The notes under the pieces were generated by a model. The model did no database searches. It worked only from the letters and a program-made list of their open reading frames with translations, and was not told the origin of the DNA. Positions 35,481 to 46,308 of a stretch of 64,000 nt of DNA are shown here, one piece after another. A program made the position numbers and the translations under genes. Numbering within the stretch: the first letter of the stretch is position 1; each line of letters opens with the position of its first letter. Source of the DNA: Desarmillaria ectypa (Eukaryota; Basidiomycota; Agaricomycetes; Agaricales; Physalacriaceae); assembly GCA_030407005.1 (NCBI GenBank), contig JAUDYN010000002.1, positions 3,906,001 to 3,970,000 on the forward strand. Reading direction: 5' to 3'.

Positions 35481-36928
35481 TAAATCATTTTGACTTGGCA
35501 TATTTATTTACTGGTAAGTGCTATGCTTGCAATTAAGCTTTCCGCCTTACCAAAACCTTGCTCGGTCTTAGGACTTGTAAATGCATTATTGTATCACCAT
35601 CATGATGTACCACGTACCCTCCCTCATTAATTCTACACGCTCTATCCATTTGACGACGCTTTGCCTTTCTTGTCTGAATTACATCCTACCTATTCTTATT
35701 CTACGCGCGACCGACATTATGGATTGTTCTTCTGCTAGTTGAAGTGAAGAACTGAAGCAATATGTTTCTCCCCTTATGGAGGTCGACGCCTCGAGGATTC
35801 TTCTCAATATACTAGTTGGTGGGGCCATCCTATGTATATTTTTATGTTTTAAACGTATCAAGTCGACTCGATAAATAGGGACACGTCCGTAGGTAAATGA
35901 AGTGGTCCCGGGATTTGCCGGAAACATCTTGCTTCGTTCCTTCCAGTAAGGCATTCCTACCGTTCACCATACCAACCATACGCTTCCATCGTCGATGAAT
36001 CAAAAAGTGAAGTGGCTATTCCATAGCACGCTATTTCGGCAAGACGATACACTACGGACTGCGCCGTCGATGTCTACCTGTATCGCAAGGTTGGGTGGCG
36101 TGTCTATGAACACAACGGCTGCACCCAACAAGGGAGGCGCAATCCCATACCTATAACTCTACTACGAAGCCGAAGCAAGAAAAAACAATAAATTAACAGA
36201 ACAGAATGGAGAGAACAGCATTGCAGAAAGAGAGAGAGAGAATATGCGGAAGATGACGGCGAATGCTGACGAAAAGACGGGAAAAGACGGGAAGATATAC
36301 AAAAATTCATCGTGAGGCAGTCCAGGCCCCAATTAGATTTTCCCATGGGTCGTTCAGGACATCCGTCGGAGATTCGGAGTTCAAACAACCGTTGATCTCA
36401 TCAAAGATCGACTCTCGGCATCACGCAATTTATTTTCAATTTAGACGCCGAAAATGAAAGCTGTATGTCGAGCTGCGCACCGTACAAAATCACCATTCAG
36501 TTATTGGTTGACTCATGGAATAATATAAGGATCAAGTAGCTGTTCGAGCAAATGGTTTTAGGGAACGTTTTGGAAAAAGACAGAAATTGCTTTGAACTTT
36601 ATTGATCATCATCCAATTTCGAGCTTCTCTCCACATTCTTAAAACAGCTAGTTTTTGCACTCTCCAAGTTATAGCCCCAGTACATTCGACCAACGTACGT
36701 AGGCTGGAGTCTGGAGAAATATTTCGCCGGTCCGATCAGGTGGATGGGATTCCAATGGAGTCATCGGACTTATTCGGCCGGACGATGAAATTCTATCGAG
36801 TCAGAAAAGAGGAGCTCTCTCATTGACCACCACCATTCCAAGGCTCTTGGAGTTCACTACAGAGTCCTTCCACTCTCTAACCTTCTCTCATTGCCCACGA
36901 AGAGTGCTCCATTCTTTTTCTAGTGGCC
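35481..36928. other. Interval between the membrane protein gene and ilv2
   Basis: No gene supported. Contains an AG repeat (about 36228-36241) followed by short direct repeats around GAAAAGACGGG (36269-36291). The right third is the ilv2 promoter, annotated separately. Small frames on either strand lack recognisable content. Confidence 0.45.
36509..36803. promoter_or_regulatory. Cluster of TGACTC (Gcn4/Cpc1-type) elements upstream of ilv2
   Basis: A perfect TGACTCA lies at 36509-36515. Two further TGACTC cores, in reverse orientation as GAGTCA, lie at 36758-36763 and 36798-36803, that is 130-420 bp upstream of the ilv2 start. TGACTC is the binding core of Gcn4/CPC1, the general amino-acid control activator that regulates ILV genes in yeast. 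The role here is inferred from motif and position only. Confidence 0.45.
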
Positions 36929-39205
36929 ATGTCTCTACCTGCGACCATGCGCGTAAAGGGCGTACCGGCAACCCCAAGATTCGTTCGATGTCGGTCAACA
37001 GCTGCCTCAGGATATTCGATGCTCGAGGCAAAATCAAGAGTGCGCGAACATGCACGGAACATCAGTCGATCAACGACACAAAAAGCAGAGGCAGCACCCG
37101 CCGTGTACGTCTCACTAATTTTTTTTTTGTCTCAGAAAATATGTGTCTCATTTTTGCGTAGACGACCTGCACCCTCATCAGGATACCAGCCCATCCCTCA
37201 AAAAAAAACTAATGTCAACCTCCCTATGCACGGTCCCGGTCCACATCCAAATGCACCTCTGGACCATACGTTCGTCGGCCTGTCAGGTGGACAGATATTC
37301 CACGAGATGATGCTGCGCCATAACGTTAAGCACATTTTTGGATATCCTGGAGGCGCCATTCTTCCTGTCTTCGATGCTATCTACAATTCTCCTCATTTCG
37401 AGTTCGTCCTTCCCCGGCATGAGCAAGGCGCTGGACATATGGCTGAAGGGTACGCACGCGTATCAGGGAAGCCAGGCGTCGTTCTTGTCACCTCCGGACC
37501 CGGAGCGACAAATGTAATTACTCCGATGCAGGACGCATTGAGTGATGGTATACCTTTGGTCGTATTCTCAGGACAGGTCGCAACATCTGTGATCGGATCT
37601 GATGCGTTCCAAGAAGCCGACATCCTTGGGATATCTCGAAGCTGTACAAAATGGAATGTCATGATCAAGGATATTTCAGAGCTACCTCGGAGAATAAATG
37701 AAGCTTTCAAGATCGCCACGTCCGGGCGACCTGGTCCTGTCCTCGTTGATCTGCCCAAGGATATAACCGCTGGTATTCTCCACACACCTCTGCCGTACAA
37801 GGCTACGACGCCCGGTACTAACCTTGGCCTGCCTACCAACCCCCTGCAATTGCTCGAGCTACCCACCGACACCGCTCTCATCCGCCAAGCCGCCGCCCTC
37901 ATCAACCAAGCACAACGGCCCATCGTCTACGCCGGAAACGGTGTCCTTTCATCACCCAAGGGCCCCGAGCTCCTCCGTCAGCTATCCGAACAGGGTAATA
38001 TCCCTGTGACGACAACCTTGCAAGGACTCGGTGCGTTCGACGAGTCCAACGAACGGAGCTTGCATATGCTTGGCATGCACGGAAGTGCATACGCCAACCT
38101 TGCGATGCAACAAGCGGATGTCATCATTGCTCTCGGCGCTCGGTTCGATGATCGTGTGACAGGCAAGGTCGACACCTTCGCCCCAGCCGCGCGCGCTGCT
38201 GCTGCCGAAGGCCGCGGCGGCATCATTCACTTCGAGATCATGCCAAAGAACATCAACAAGGTCGTGGAGGCTTCCATTCCCATCCTCGGAGACGTTGTTA
38301 CCAACCTTGGCACCCTTGTCCCTCTGATCACTTCGTCACCAAGGACGCAGTGGTTCTCGGACATCAAACAATGGAAAGGGAAATACCCCTTCACGTATGT
38401 GAAGAGCGAGGCTGGTGCTCGGATAAAGCCGCAGGAGGTTGTGGAAGAGCTGGATAAGCAGACGTCGAGTTACAAGGACAACGTCGTTGTGTCTACTGGT
38501 GTTGGACAGCATCAGATGTGGGCTGCTCAACACTACCGTTGGAAGTACCCTCGTCAATTGGTCACTTCTGGGGGTCTAGGGGTAAGTCGATATGCTTGTA
38601 TTGGATTCTTGGACTGACTCTTCTTTGAAGACCATGGGCTTTGGTCTTCCCGCAGCCATCGGTGCCAAGGTTGCCGCTCCCGAAAAAACCGTCGTTGACA
38701 TCGATGGTGACGCTTCGTTCAGCATGACGGCCATGGAACTCGCAACGGCATCACAGTACAACATTGGTGTCAAAGTTCTCGTCCTGAACAACGAGTTCCA
38801 AGGGATGGTTCTTCAATGGCAAGGTATACCTGATTCTCCCAGCCCCCCCGCGCTTGTCCTGATGGGTTGTCAGATTTGTTCTATGACGCCCGGTACTCGC
38901 ATACGAGAATGACGAACCCTGACTTCGTCATGCTAGCCAGGGCAATGGGTGTGCATTCGATACGCTGCCATACCGCCGCAGAACTACCTGCGAAGATGAA
39001 AGAGTTCTTGGAGTACGACGGTTCAAGACCTGTACTGATGGAATGCCTCGTGGAGAAGAACGAGCATGTGTTCCCCATGGTATGGCTTTTATCGACTCGA
39101 CCGTAGTTTCTTGATCGACTCGACTCCTTCTGGTAGGTCCCCGCTGGCAAGGCCCTGCACGAACAGTTCCTACACCCCATCCTCAGGGAAAAAACAAAAG
39201 CATGA
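36929..39205 (+). CDS. ilv2: Acetolactate synthase (acetohydroxyacid synthase) catalytic subunit
   Basis: ThDP-dependent enzyme catalysing the first common step of branched-chain amino-acid synthesis in mitochondria. Exons: 36929-37104, 37162-38581, 38631-38823, 38874-39079, 39137-39205; 687 residues. An N-terminal Ser/Arg-rich, acid-poor stretch of about 80 residues looks like a mitochondrial targeting sequence. Landmarks are [15 protein letters not shown], the ThDP glutamate in [31 protein letters not shown], the FAD-binding [12 protein letters not shown] and the ThDP motif [15 protein letters not shown] to [13 protein letters not shown]. Ala199 (codon 37580-37582, in GQVATSVIG) sits where yeast and plants have the sulfonylurea-contact proline; Trp595 is conserved. 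Intron 37105-37161 is stop-free and in frame. Confidence 0.96.
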
Positions 39206-39553
39206 TTTTTGGATATGCATCGGTTGGTGGTTGTCGCGTCTGCATTCATTTATTGGCATTGTATCACGATCTTAATGCGGAAGAAGGGAGGGTGAAGTGA
39301 AGCCCCGTCATACTTACGACCTACTACATACCTACATCGGTGAGGCGAAGGGAGGCAAGATTTGCATTGTATGTTTAAAAGGACCGTAGGTGGTCCAAGT
39401 CACGATCTTTTTCTGACGGAATGAAACGAGTGTAGTTTGTATTGAAGCGAAAGAAGGGTCTTCTCGGAAACAAGATATCAAGTAATGAACGGCTAAGAAA
39501 AAGACAATTAAAGTCCAACTACTAGGTGGAGTACGAAGGCGGCGAGAAAACGT
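39206..39553. other. Shared terminator region of ilv2 and the EEP gene
   Basis: This 348-bp interval between two converging stop codons contains no coding frame; it should hold both 3' UTRs and polyadenylation sites. Confidence 0.6.
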
Positions 39554-41048
39554 TCAGTATACTGCACCCCAAATACCCGCCAGTCTGTCTGCCTCGTCTC
39601 CAGTTCTTCCCCAGAATCCCACTAAACCCCATTTGCCGCCACTACCAGCATCCGTAGGTACTGTGGTAGTCAGACAATCGCTTGTAGTCGCTCCACCCTC
39701 CAAGACGCTACCAGAGTGGGTAGTAAGCTTGAGGTAGAAAACGCGTGTAGAGTCGTTATGTTTACCACTACACGCGGTGATCTGTGTGATGTAGTCCCCC
39801 TTGCTCAGAGAAAGCGTTTTATCGTTACCACCTGAACCACCGTGGTAGACGGTGCTTGTGCTTCCGCCTGGGTACAGAAGGTCATAGGAGACAGCGTCGA
39901 CACGACTACCGGAACGAATGGTGATCGATGTGATGGTGGGTACATCGCCCGTGAGAGAAGTGGCGAGGTCGTTGAACGGGTCACCGTGGGGTCCACCCGT
40001 AGGGTCCGAGAGACGAAGAGAAGAGGAAAGGGACCACGATGCAGTAGCCGACATGGGATAGTGGTCACTGAGCGGTGCCCCATTGTCATCGACGAATTTA
40101 TAGTTTTCGTTGGTGAAAGAAGTCGTGGTGAGCGTGATGGCGGAACTCGAACGGGTGAACATCTTATCGACGACTTCGCAGGAAACCATCTCGGCTTGAG
40201 TGGTGCCGGCAGCGAAGGGGAAGTCGCACACGAGAGCGGTGGCGCCTTCCTGGGGGTATGAACCTCTGCGAATGTTGTTAATCCAAGCATCGGTGACACC
40301 CATGTCATCGATGAACCCATGTAGGGAACCCGAGTCGGTCCCTCGGGTGTACCGGGAGTTGGTATCACCCATGACGATGACAGCCATACCCGCAGACCAT
40401 GTCTCCATGAACTCGGCAAGCTGGGCAAAATTCGACGCTCGAGCTTCGAGGTCTCCATCGTCTGAACCGGCGTCGGTGTGGAGGTTGTACAAGTCTATCC
40501 AGACACCGTCCGATACGCGGATACGCACCAGGGTGAAGCCTTTGGGTGTCAGGCAGTCCCCGGAGCCTATGTAACAGTGATCCCAAGTCGTGCGTTCCAA
40601 ATCGATGTACTCAAAGTCAGAGAGTGTATTGAGACCAGAACCGATGCCTGCGCCACCTAGACACAGACACCATGGATTTTAGCGACAGATTCTGTTCAGT
40701 GAAATAGAGGTCAATTACCTGACGTGGGAGTGCGATACGCGTGATTGTCGCCTGCATACAGCGCAACATGGTAGTTGAAATCTTCTTCGACATTGATGAC
40801 ATTGTACGGGCCCAGTCGCTCTGATATTAACGGGGTGTTCGCTGCAGGATTACCCGACGAGAGAGGCTCTGTTACCGTAGGACTTGGATTCATGGTCAAA
40901 AGGCGCAAGGGACTGAGAGCGACTAACCAGGCAAACCCGCGACATTGTAGGTCAACAAAGAGAAAGTCCCTGAAGTAGTATCTGCGATAGCATACCGGAC
41001 CAATAGAGACGAGACAAGGACGACATTCCAGACACTGGGGGAAAACAT
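39554..41048 (-). CDS. Secreted endonuclease/exonuclease/phosphatase-family protein with jacalin-like C-terminal domain
   Basis: Predicted secreted phosphodiesterase of the EEP superfamily (sphingomyelinase/inositol-phosphatase fold). Exons on the minus strand: 41048-40928, 40868-40719, 40656-39554; 457 residues. The first about 22 residues are a signal peptide (VLVSSLLVRYAIA, cleavage after AIA). EEP motifs are TYNVAGLP, the metal-binding glutamate in NVEEDFNYH, LYNLHTDAG, MGDTNSRYT and the final LSDHYP. About 150 C-terminal residues form a separate beta-rich module (GGPHGDPFND, SITIRSGSRVDAVSY, HGGSGG, WGLVGFWGRTGDEADRLAGIWG) resembling jacalin-related lectins. The likely role is hydrolysis of an extracellular phosphodiester, with sugar binding by the tail. 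Substrate is unknown; the lectin call is by pattern only. Confidence 0.85.
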
Positions 41049-41534
41049 GGCCGACCAGCTGAACACCAATGACCCCCATCACGTAGTTATAGCATTTTCC
41101 TAGCTTCTTACGCGTGGTGAACTTTTTCCAGACAAAAAGTTTCACATCGCACGTTCAGGAGAGTCTGGCACGAGGAGACTGGATTCGAAACCAACAGAAC
41201 ACATGCTCGAAACAAATCAGCAGGAAAAGGTATATATCAGCCTCTCAAAGGATGCAAAAAGAACTTCCAGAAGTCGTAAATGGGAACGACAAGATAAGGT
41301 ACGAACAAGGGTGAGAAACACACGTGCCTAGCGACCTGGCGGTCCATGCTTGTATTGGCAAATGGTCATTGGAAGTGCACAGTAAGAGGTTCTGGAGAAC
41401 GTCCAAGGATAACGGGAAGGAATAAAAGTGTAACGGTATTTTACCGCGCCGATAAACCATTACGCTGAAGTATGAAATCAATATATATTCCGAGGTAGAG
41501 ATACCGTTGCAAAAATGATACAATTGAATGCGAC
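41049..41534. other. Promoter region of the EEP gene and 3' region of the RING gene
   Basis: 486 bp between two same-strand genes; no coding feature. A GATTCGAAACC string near 41189 superficially resembles a tRNA B box on the minus strand, but no tRNA fold surrounds it. Confidence 0.55.
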
Positions 41535-44128
41535 CTAAGGGATAAAAATTCTTGAATAACCTTCCACGCTATAAAGAACAGGCGGTCAGGAGACATGGCA
41601 ATCACAAGGAAACAGAGCTGCGCACTTTCGTCGACAACAAGGACAGCGGTGTTTAGAGGAAGAGGAACGCGACGCCAGGCTCTCTCGGCAGTTATCGCAC
41701 ATCGTAAGACACCTGAAATTGACGGAATAAGTCGGGAAGTTGCATAAACGTCGGGAAAAAAGTAAACCGACCTGCAAGGCCAGCAGATAATCTCTCGAGC
41801 TTCAGTGGTGCAAATGACGCAGGTCTGCCTAGGGTCGTCGTAGGAAGAGAAGTCGTCGCTCTTCGCAGTGCTAGAGGCTAAGAAAAAAACATGAGTACTT
41901 GAATATTCAGGTAGGTAGGCCGACAAACCGCTCGGACTGAGATCAGCTTGGACTACGCTTCTATAATGAATAGATGTTTCTCCGTCCAGCAATGCATCAT
42001 ATCGTCGTCGGGTTAGAGGAGACCCGCCGGCATACGTCATGTGTGCCAAGAGTGTCGACGACGAAACCCCTGGCGTTGACTCCCTCGCGCGTAAATCTGC
42101 ATACAATGCAAGAGCCTCTCTATCTCTCTCCTCATCCCCCTCGTCCTCATCTTCCTCGTCTGAAGACACCGAAGCAGCATCATCGTTGTCCCATTCGTCA
42201 TCGTCATCATCATCACTAAGTTCGTCACCTTTCACAAACCTATCATACAAACCTTCTTCATCTCCTTCATCTTCAACATTATCTCGTGTACTGAGGTCAT
42301 CCACGATTTCGAGGCATCGGGAAGGTGGCACCATCCAGACTTTCTTCATTTTCCGTCCCCGGATAATATCCCAAAACATTTTGAAAGCAGTCCGGCCCAC
42401 CTTGCAGACACCTTTCACATATCTCCACATTTCTCTCAACCACAGCCGGCTCACACCAATTATGCCAGGGATACCCACGCTTCCTCCTGAGGGCGTTTCC
42501 TCCTCTCGAACATGCACTACTCTAATCTCATTTTTCCACCCCCACATGGTGCGTCTCTTGTTCCTATGCCTTCCTGATGATGGGACCACAACTGATCCAG
42601 GGATCACGGTTACCGCACCGGATCTGCTCATCTCCAAAGTCCCATACTCGATGTCGCGGACATGAATGTTTCGTCTGGGAGCTACGACAGCTCCCACTTC
42701 ATTTCCCCATCCACGCAGCCCAGTGGCCTCCAAACTTGCGGTACCAACACGCAAGATGAGCACGCCAAAGTCTTCGTCCCAGTTGGGAGACCATGACCAG
42801 GCACTTGTGCTTCGTCCGGCGAGACCGAGACCTAATAATGGCCTGGTAACGCTCCCCGTAAGCACGAGCTGAGTAAGGCAATTAAGAGATATCGTGAGGA
42901 ATATCGTTATCAGAAGCATGGTCTCGAACAGATTGGGGATATAGTTGAGCAGAGGGTAGTTGGCGGTGCCATTTGGGCTGGAGTACGAAGAGAGGGTATC
43001 TTTTCCCGAGGAATGGGGGGGCACAGACGAGTAGGAATGTATTAATAATGTAGTATGGAAATGGACCAATGAAAGGATAGATGAAAGGGCGGTCGGAATG
43101 AGGCGGTGGGTCGACCATCGTTTCCGGATAGAAAGGATGTGAAAGACCGTGAGCTGGAGGAGAGGAATCGCGATGGTGAATATCACATGCTTGTCCGGTC
43201 TCGAAGGCAGACCTTCCGGTTTGCTGACGTGCGTGATCGGCGAAGAATAAATGTGGAGAAGAAAGGCATAGCCGACCTACGGATGTTGAGCTCAGAAAAG
43301 ACACGTCAAGACAAGAAAGAGATCACCCACCAGATTAAAAGGCGAACTGTTCGCTTGCATATGTGCCCCAATACCAACTCCGACTCCGTCGAGACCCTTC
43401 ACGAAACCCTCGACACAGAACGCGGCGCACACAGCGCAAAAGGTGGACCAGGCAATCTGATTCATGTCTTTCTCTTGGCTCCATAGAAGAAGGTCATGCA
43501 TGGTCCCGGACTCGTATTCGGGACAGAGATTGGCACTTTTGAGGAGGAGGAGAGTCCACATTAATAACATCTTGCACATATAGTACAATGACGGAATATG
43601 TAGGGCGAGTCGTGTACTTGTCCGAGAAACGTCCAGCGGCAGAAGGGCATTGTAGAACCTTCGTGTTAGAGATGAATGCCGTCGCCTCTGAGAGTTAATC
43701 TGAGACACGTTGGGAAACCGGGTGGGAACAACGATGTTCTGGATACGATGCATCAGGACGGCCTGAAACAACGGTGAGAAGCAGCTTGACCTAACGAGAT
43801 GCAAAAAAAAACATACCATAGCGAACAGCCCCAGCATATAAGCCGACGTGAAGAACGCCCAAGGGCCAGGAAACGACTGTGCTGTTAGGGACGCTATACT
43901 CGGCTTACTCGCCGCCGCGGCCGACGTCCAGGTAACAGCTTCAGTAATAGGCGCATCTTCAGGAAGCATATCGTCTCCTTTCCGTATTTTTGCTAGCAGC
44001 CGAGTTGGAATCGATAGTAGGGTGGAACCGATAGCGCTCAGATTCAAGGAAATGTTGTAGGCCCCGCTGACAACGTCGTGGTGGATGGGGATAGGAAGAG
44101 AATGTTCCGGTGATCCTCTTGTCGACAT
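41535..44128 (-). CDS. Multipass membrane RING E3 ligase, Asi1/Asi3-like
   Basis: Predicted ubiquitin ligase of an internal membrane. Exons on the minus strand: 44128-43817, 43762-43331, 43276-41772, 41712-41626, 41568-41535; 789 residues. At least six hydrophobic spans occupy the N-terminal 370 residues, for example PWAFFTSAYMLGLFAMA, YYMCKMLLMWTLLLLK and VIFTIAIPLLQLTVFHIL. A long acidic cytosolic or nucleoplasmic region follows (poly-Asp/Glu, about residues 570-640). The C-terminal RING (about 734-779) is CVICTTEAREIICWPC, CLTMCDNCRESL and CPCCRRNVEGYSRIFIP, split by two introns. The terminal VEGYSRIFIP matches the ending I remember for this fungal family. Yeast Asi1/Asi3 act in inner-nuclear-membrane protein degradation; that role is inferred by layout. 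Confidence 0.85.
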
Positions 44129-46308
44129 CTTGACCACCAGGTGGCCCAAGAAAAGAGTTTGCCCTCAAGGACGCCGAGTACAATAGAGTACAAGGAAGAA
44201 ATGATATCGTAATGTCTGTTGCCAGACCGCGTGGCTGTGGCGGGGCCTAATTTCGCGTGCGACCTTGTTTTATTTGAATTTCATCATCTTAACCTTTGTT
44301 CCCTTCGGGTGACAAGTACAGTACTCTTGTTTCGCCGTAACTTTTCTAGTGCTGACCAATGCTCTCGCGAATTATGTAGCCCAAGAATATAAGAATGGGA
44401 TTTGCTCTTTTATTGCTTGTGGTGACTAGTACTGGTACTATGCACAGCGTAGGTATTCCCAGGCTGAAGCAAGTATACGAGCTTTTGAAGCTGGTTATTT
44501 TGAGCCACTGAAGTCTGTTAATGCAACCAATTTACTGTCACTGTTGGAGCCGGTATGCTTTTAGGTTCTAAAAAGTGGACCAAAAAATGTTGTAACTTTC
44601 TGTGTAAACTTTCGACAGAAAAAAGAATCTCCTAAATACAAGATTAAGAAAAACGGCACTTTTTCATCCTCTTTTAGAATACGAAAAGCAGCACAGAAAA
44701 CAAGGTTTTTTTTAGATGCTTTATTACGAGTGTAGGAAGACAATCAAAATTCACGATATTTTTAGGATACATTTTCAGGTCCCAAAAAGCAGCCGACCCC
44801 AACAGTGGGTAGGATTCTGAAGAACAATGCCAAGGTACCATCCACGCGAGTAACACGATACTGCCAAATTATTTGCCATGGCGACTTTTCCCTCCCAAAC
44901 TGGCAGACCTACGGTACGGTACATATACTGTTTCTGCTTGTAGAGAGGAAACTGCCGAAGGAGCATGACGGTCCCGATTTTCCCTCAATAGGAAACGGTA
45001 GGATAGTGAGAGAAGCAATTGCTAAGTGTGCATCACCCCCAAGTCAAGACAACTATAAAATCGATTCACATTATCCGAATTCGCACCGACCAACAACAGT
45101 CCTTTTTCTTCGGATGCTATATAGATTGGAGGGCATTTGATCAAAGATCATGTGAGACAAATGATGCGTCGTCGTATTCCAAAAGAGGGTTTCTGGATCA
45201 CGCAACAAACCAATTGCTACGTCGAAGAAAAGAGGACCTGGTGAGACCACCACTAGAGTACGAGCTTCGTACTCTGTTTAACATAGTATGTGAGCAGGTT
45301 GTGGTCGAGTTACGCTTTCGTGAAATGGTCCACAGCACAAGTAATCGAGCGTCCTGCATTTCTGGGGACACATGCAATATAATTTACGATAAACGCGTTC
45401 ATGAAGCGTCGCACGAGGCGAATCACGCGGTTCGATAACATGAGCCAACAGAAGTCCTGTTCTTTTCGTTTCTTTGTAAAGGTTCGTCATTGAAGGGACC
45501 CAGTCGGGTGCTGGGTAATCACGCGCACGTTGAACATGACAAGAAGGGAGTCCGCCAAGACTATGATACGAGATATCGCCCACTGTCGCGTCGTGTGACT
45601 CGTTCATTCACGTGATGGACTCGGACCCCATGGAGAACGGGTAAGAGTTCGGACTCGAGAAGATGATGGGGTAAGGAAGGAAAGAAGCGATGGGGGTAGG
45701 AGCAAAAGTCTACGCCCTTTCATACTTGTCGGGGGGGCGCGTCTATGGTGGCGGGCGATCTGCGCATGACGATCGGAACGCGTCATGGATACGTCACTCA
45801 CGGGACATTTTGATTTTATTTTGGCCCGGCCTCGGCTTCATCGGCAAAACGCCTACACCTTTGTACAGGTAACAACTATGTACATGTTTACCCGGATTAT
45901 TGAGAGTACGTCAAGCTCTATACACAAATCTCGGGGCGCAGCAGCACCAGAACGGAGACGCTTCAAGTGGATACTCTGACAACATCCAGCTTGCCGCGGT
46001 GTGTAAAACGCTGAACTCCTTCAGAATAGCTAGCTCTTCATTGGCGGCGGACCTTTGGTCATTTGTCCAATGCGCCTTCGATTCTTTGGTATTTCGTCTA
46101 GAAACCAATAATAGCATGCCTATGGCGCCAGTTGGCGAATTGCGTTGAAAATCGAATCGCTAGTGAATATCACAGGAGGGCATATAATGAATGGTTGATT
46201 AGCGTTACTATCTAGGTGAATATGCGAGCAATTGATACAGATATTGTTTGATACAACGAAAGCAATAAATACTTCAGATAAACAAAAATGTCGCGTCCTG
46301 ACTCCTGA
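44129..46308. other. 2.2-kb interval without a recognisable gene
   Basis: AT-rich left half (about 44270-44770) with A/T homopolymers, then mixed sequence. No frame exceeds 140 codons and none carries motifs, a signal peptide or consistent splice partners. The left end contains the promoter of the RING gene; the right end is the 3' region of the flippase gene. The remainder is unexplained. Confidence 0.45.

Noticed and set aside
41161..41215. tRNA-like B box (GGTTTCGAATCC on the minus strand)
   Set aside because: The T stem pairs poorly, and no D arm, anticodon arm or acceptor stem could be drawn around it.
41881..41902. Extra short intron in the RING gene (GTACTC...CTTAG, about 21 nt)
   Set aside because: Too short to be spliced; the frame reads through without stops, so it was kept as coding.
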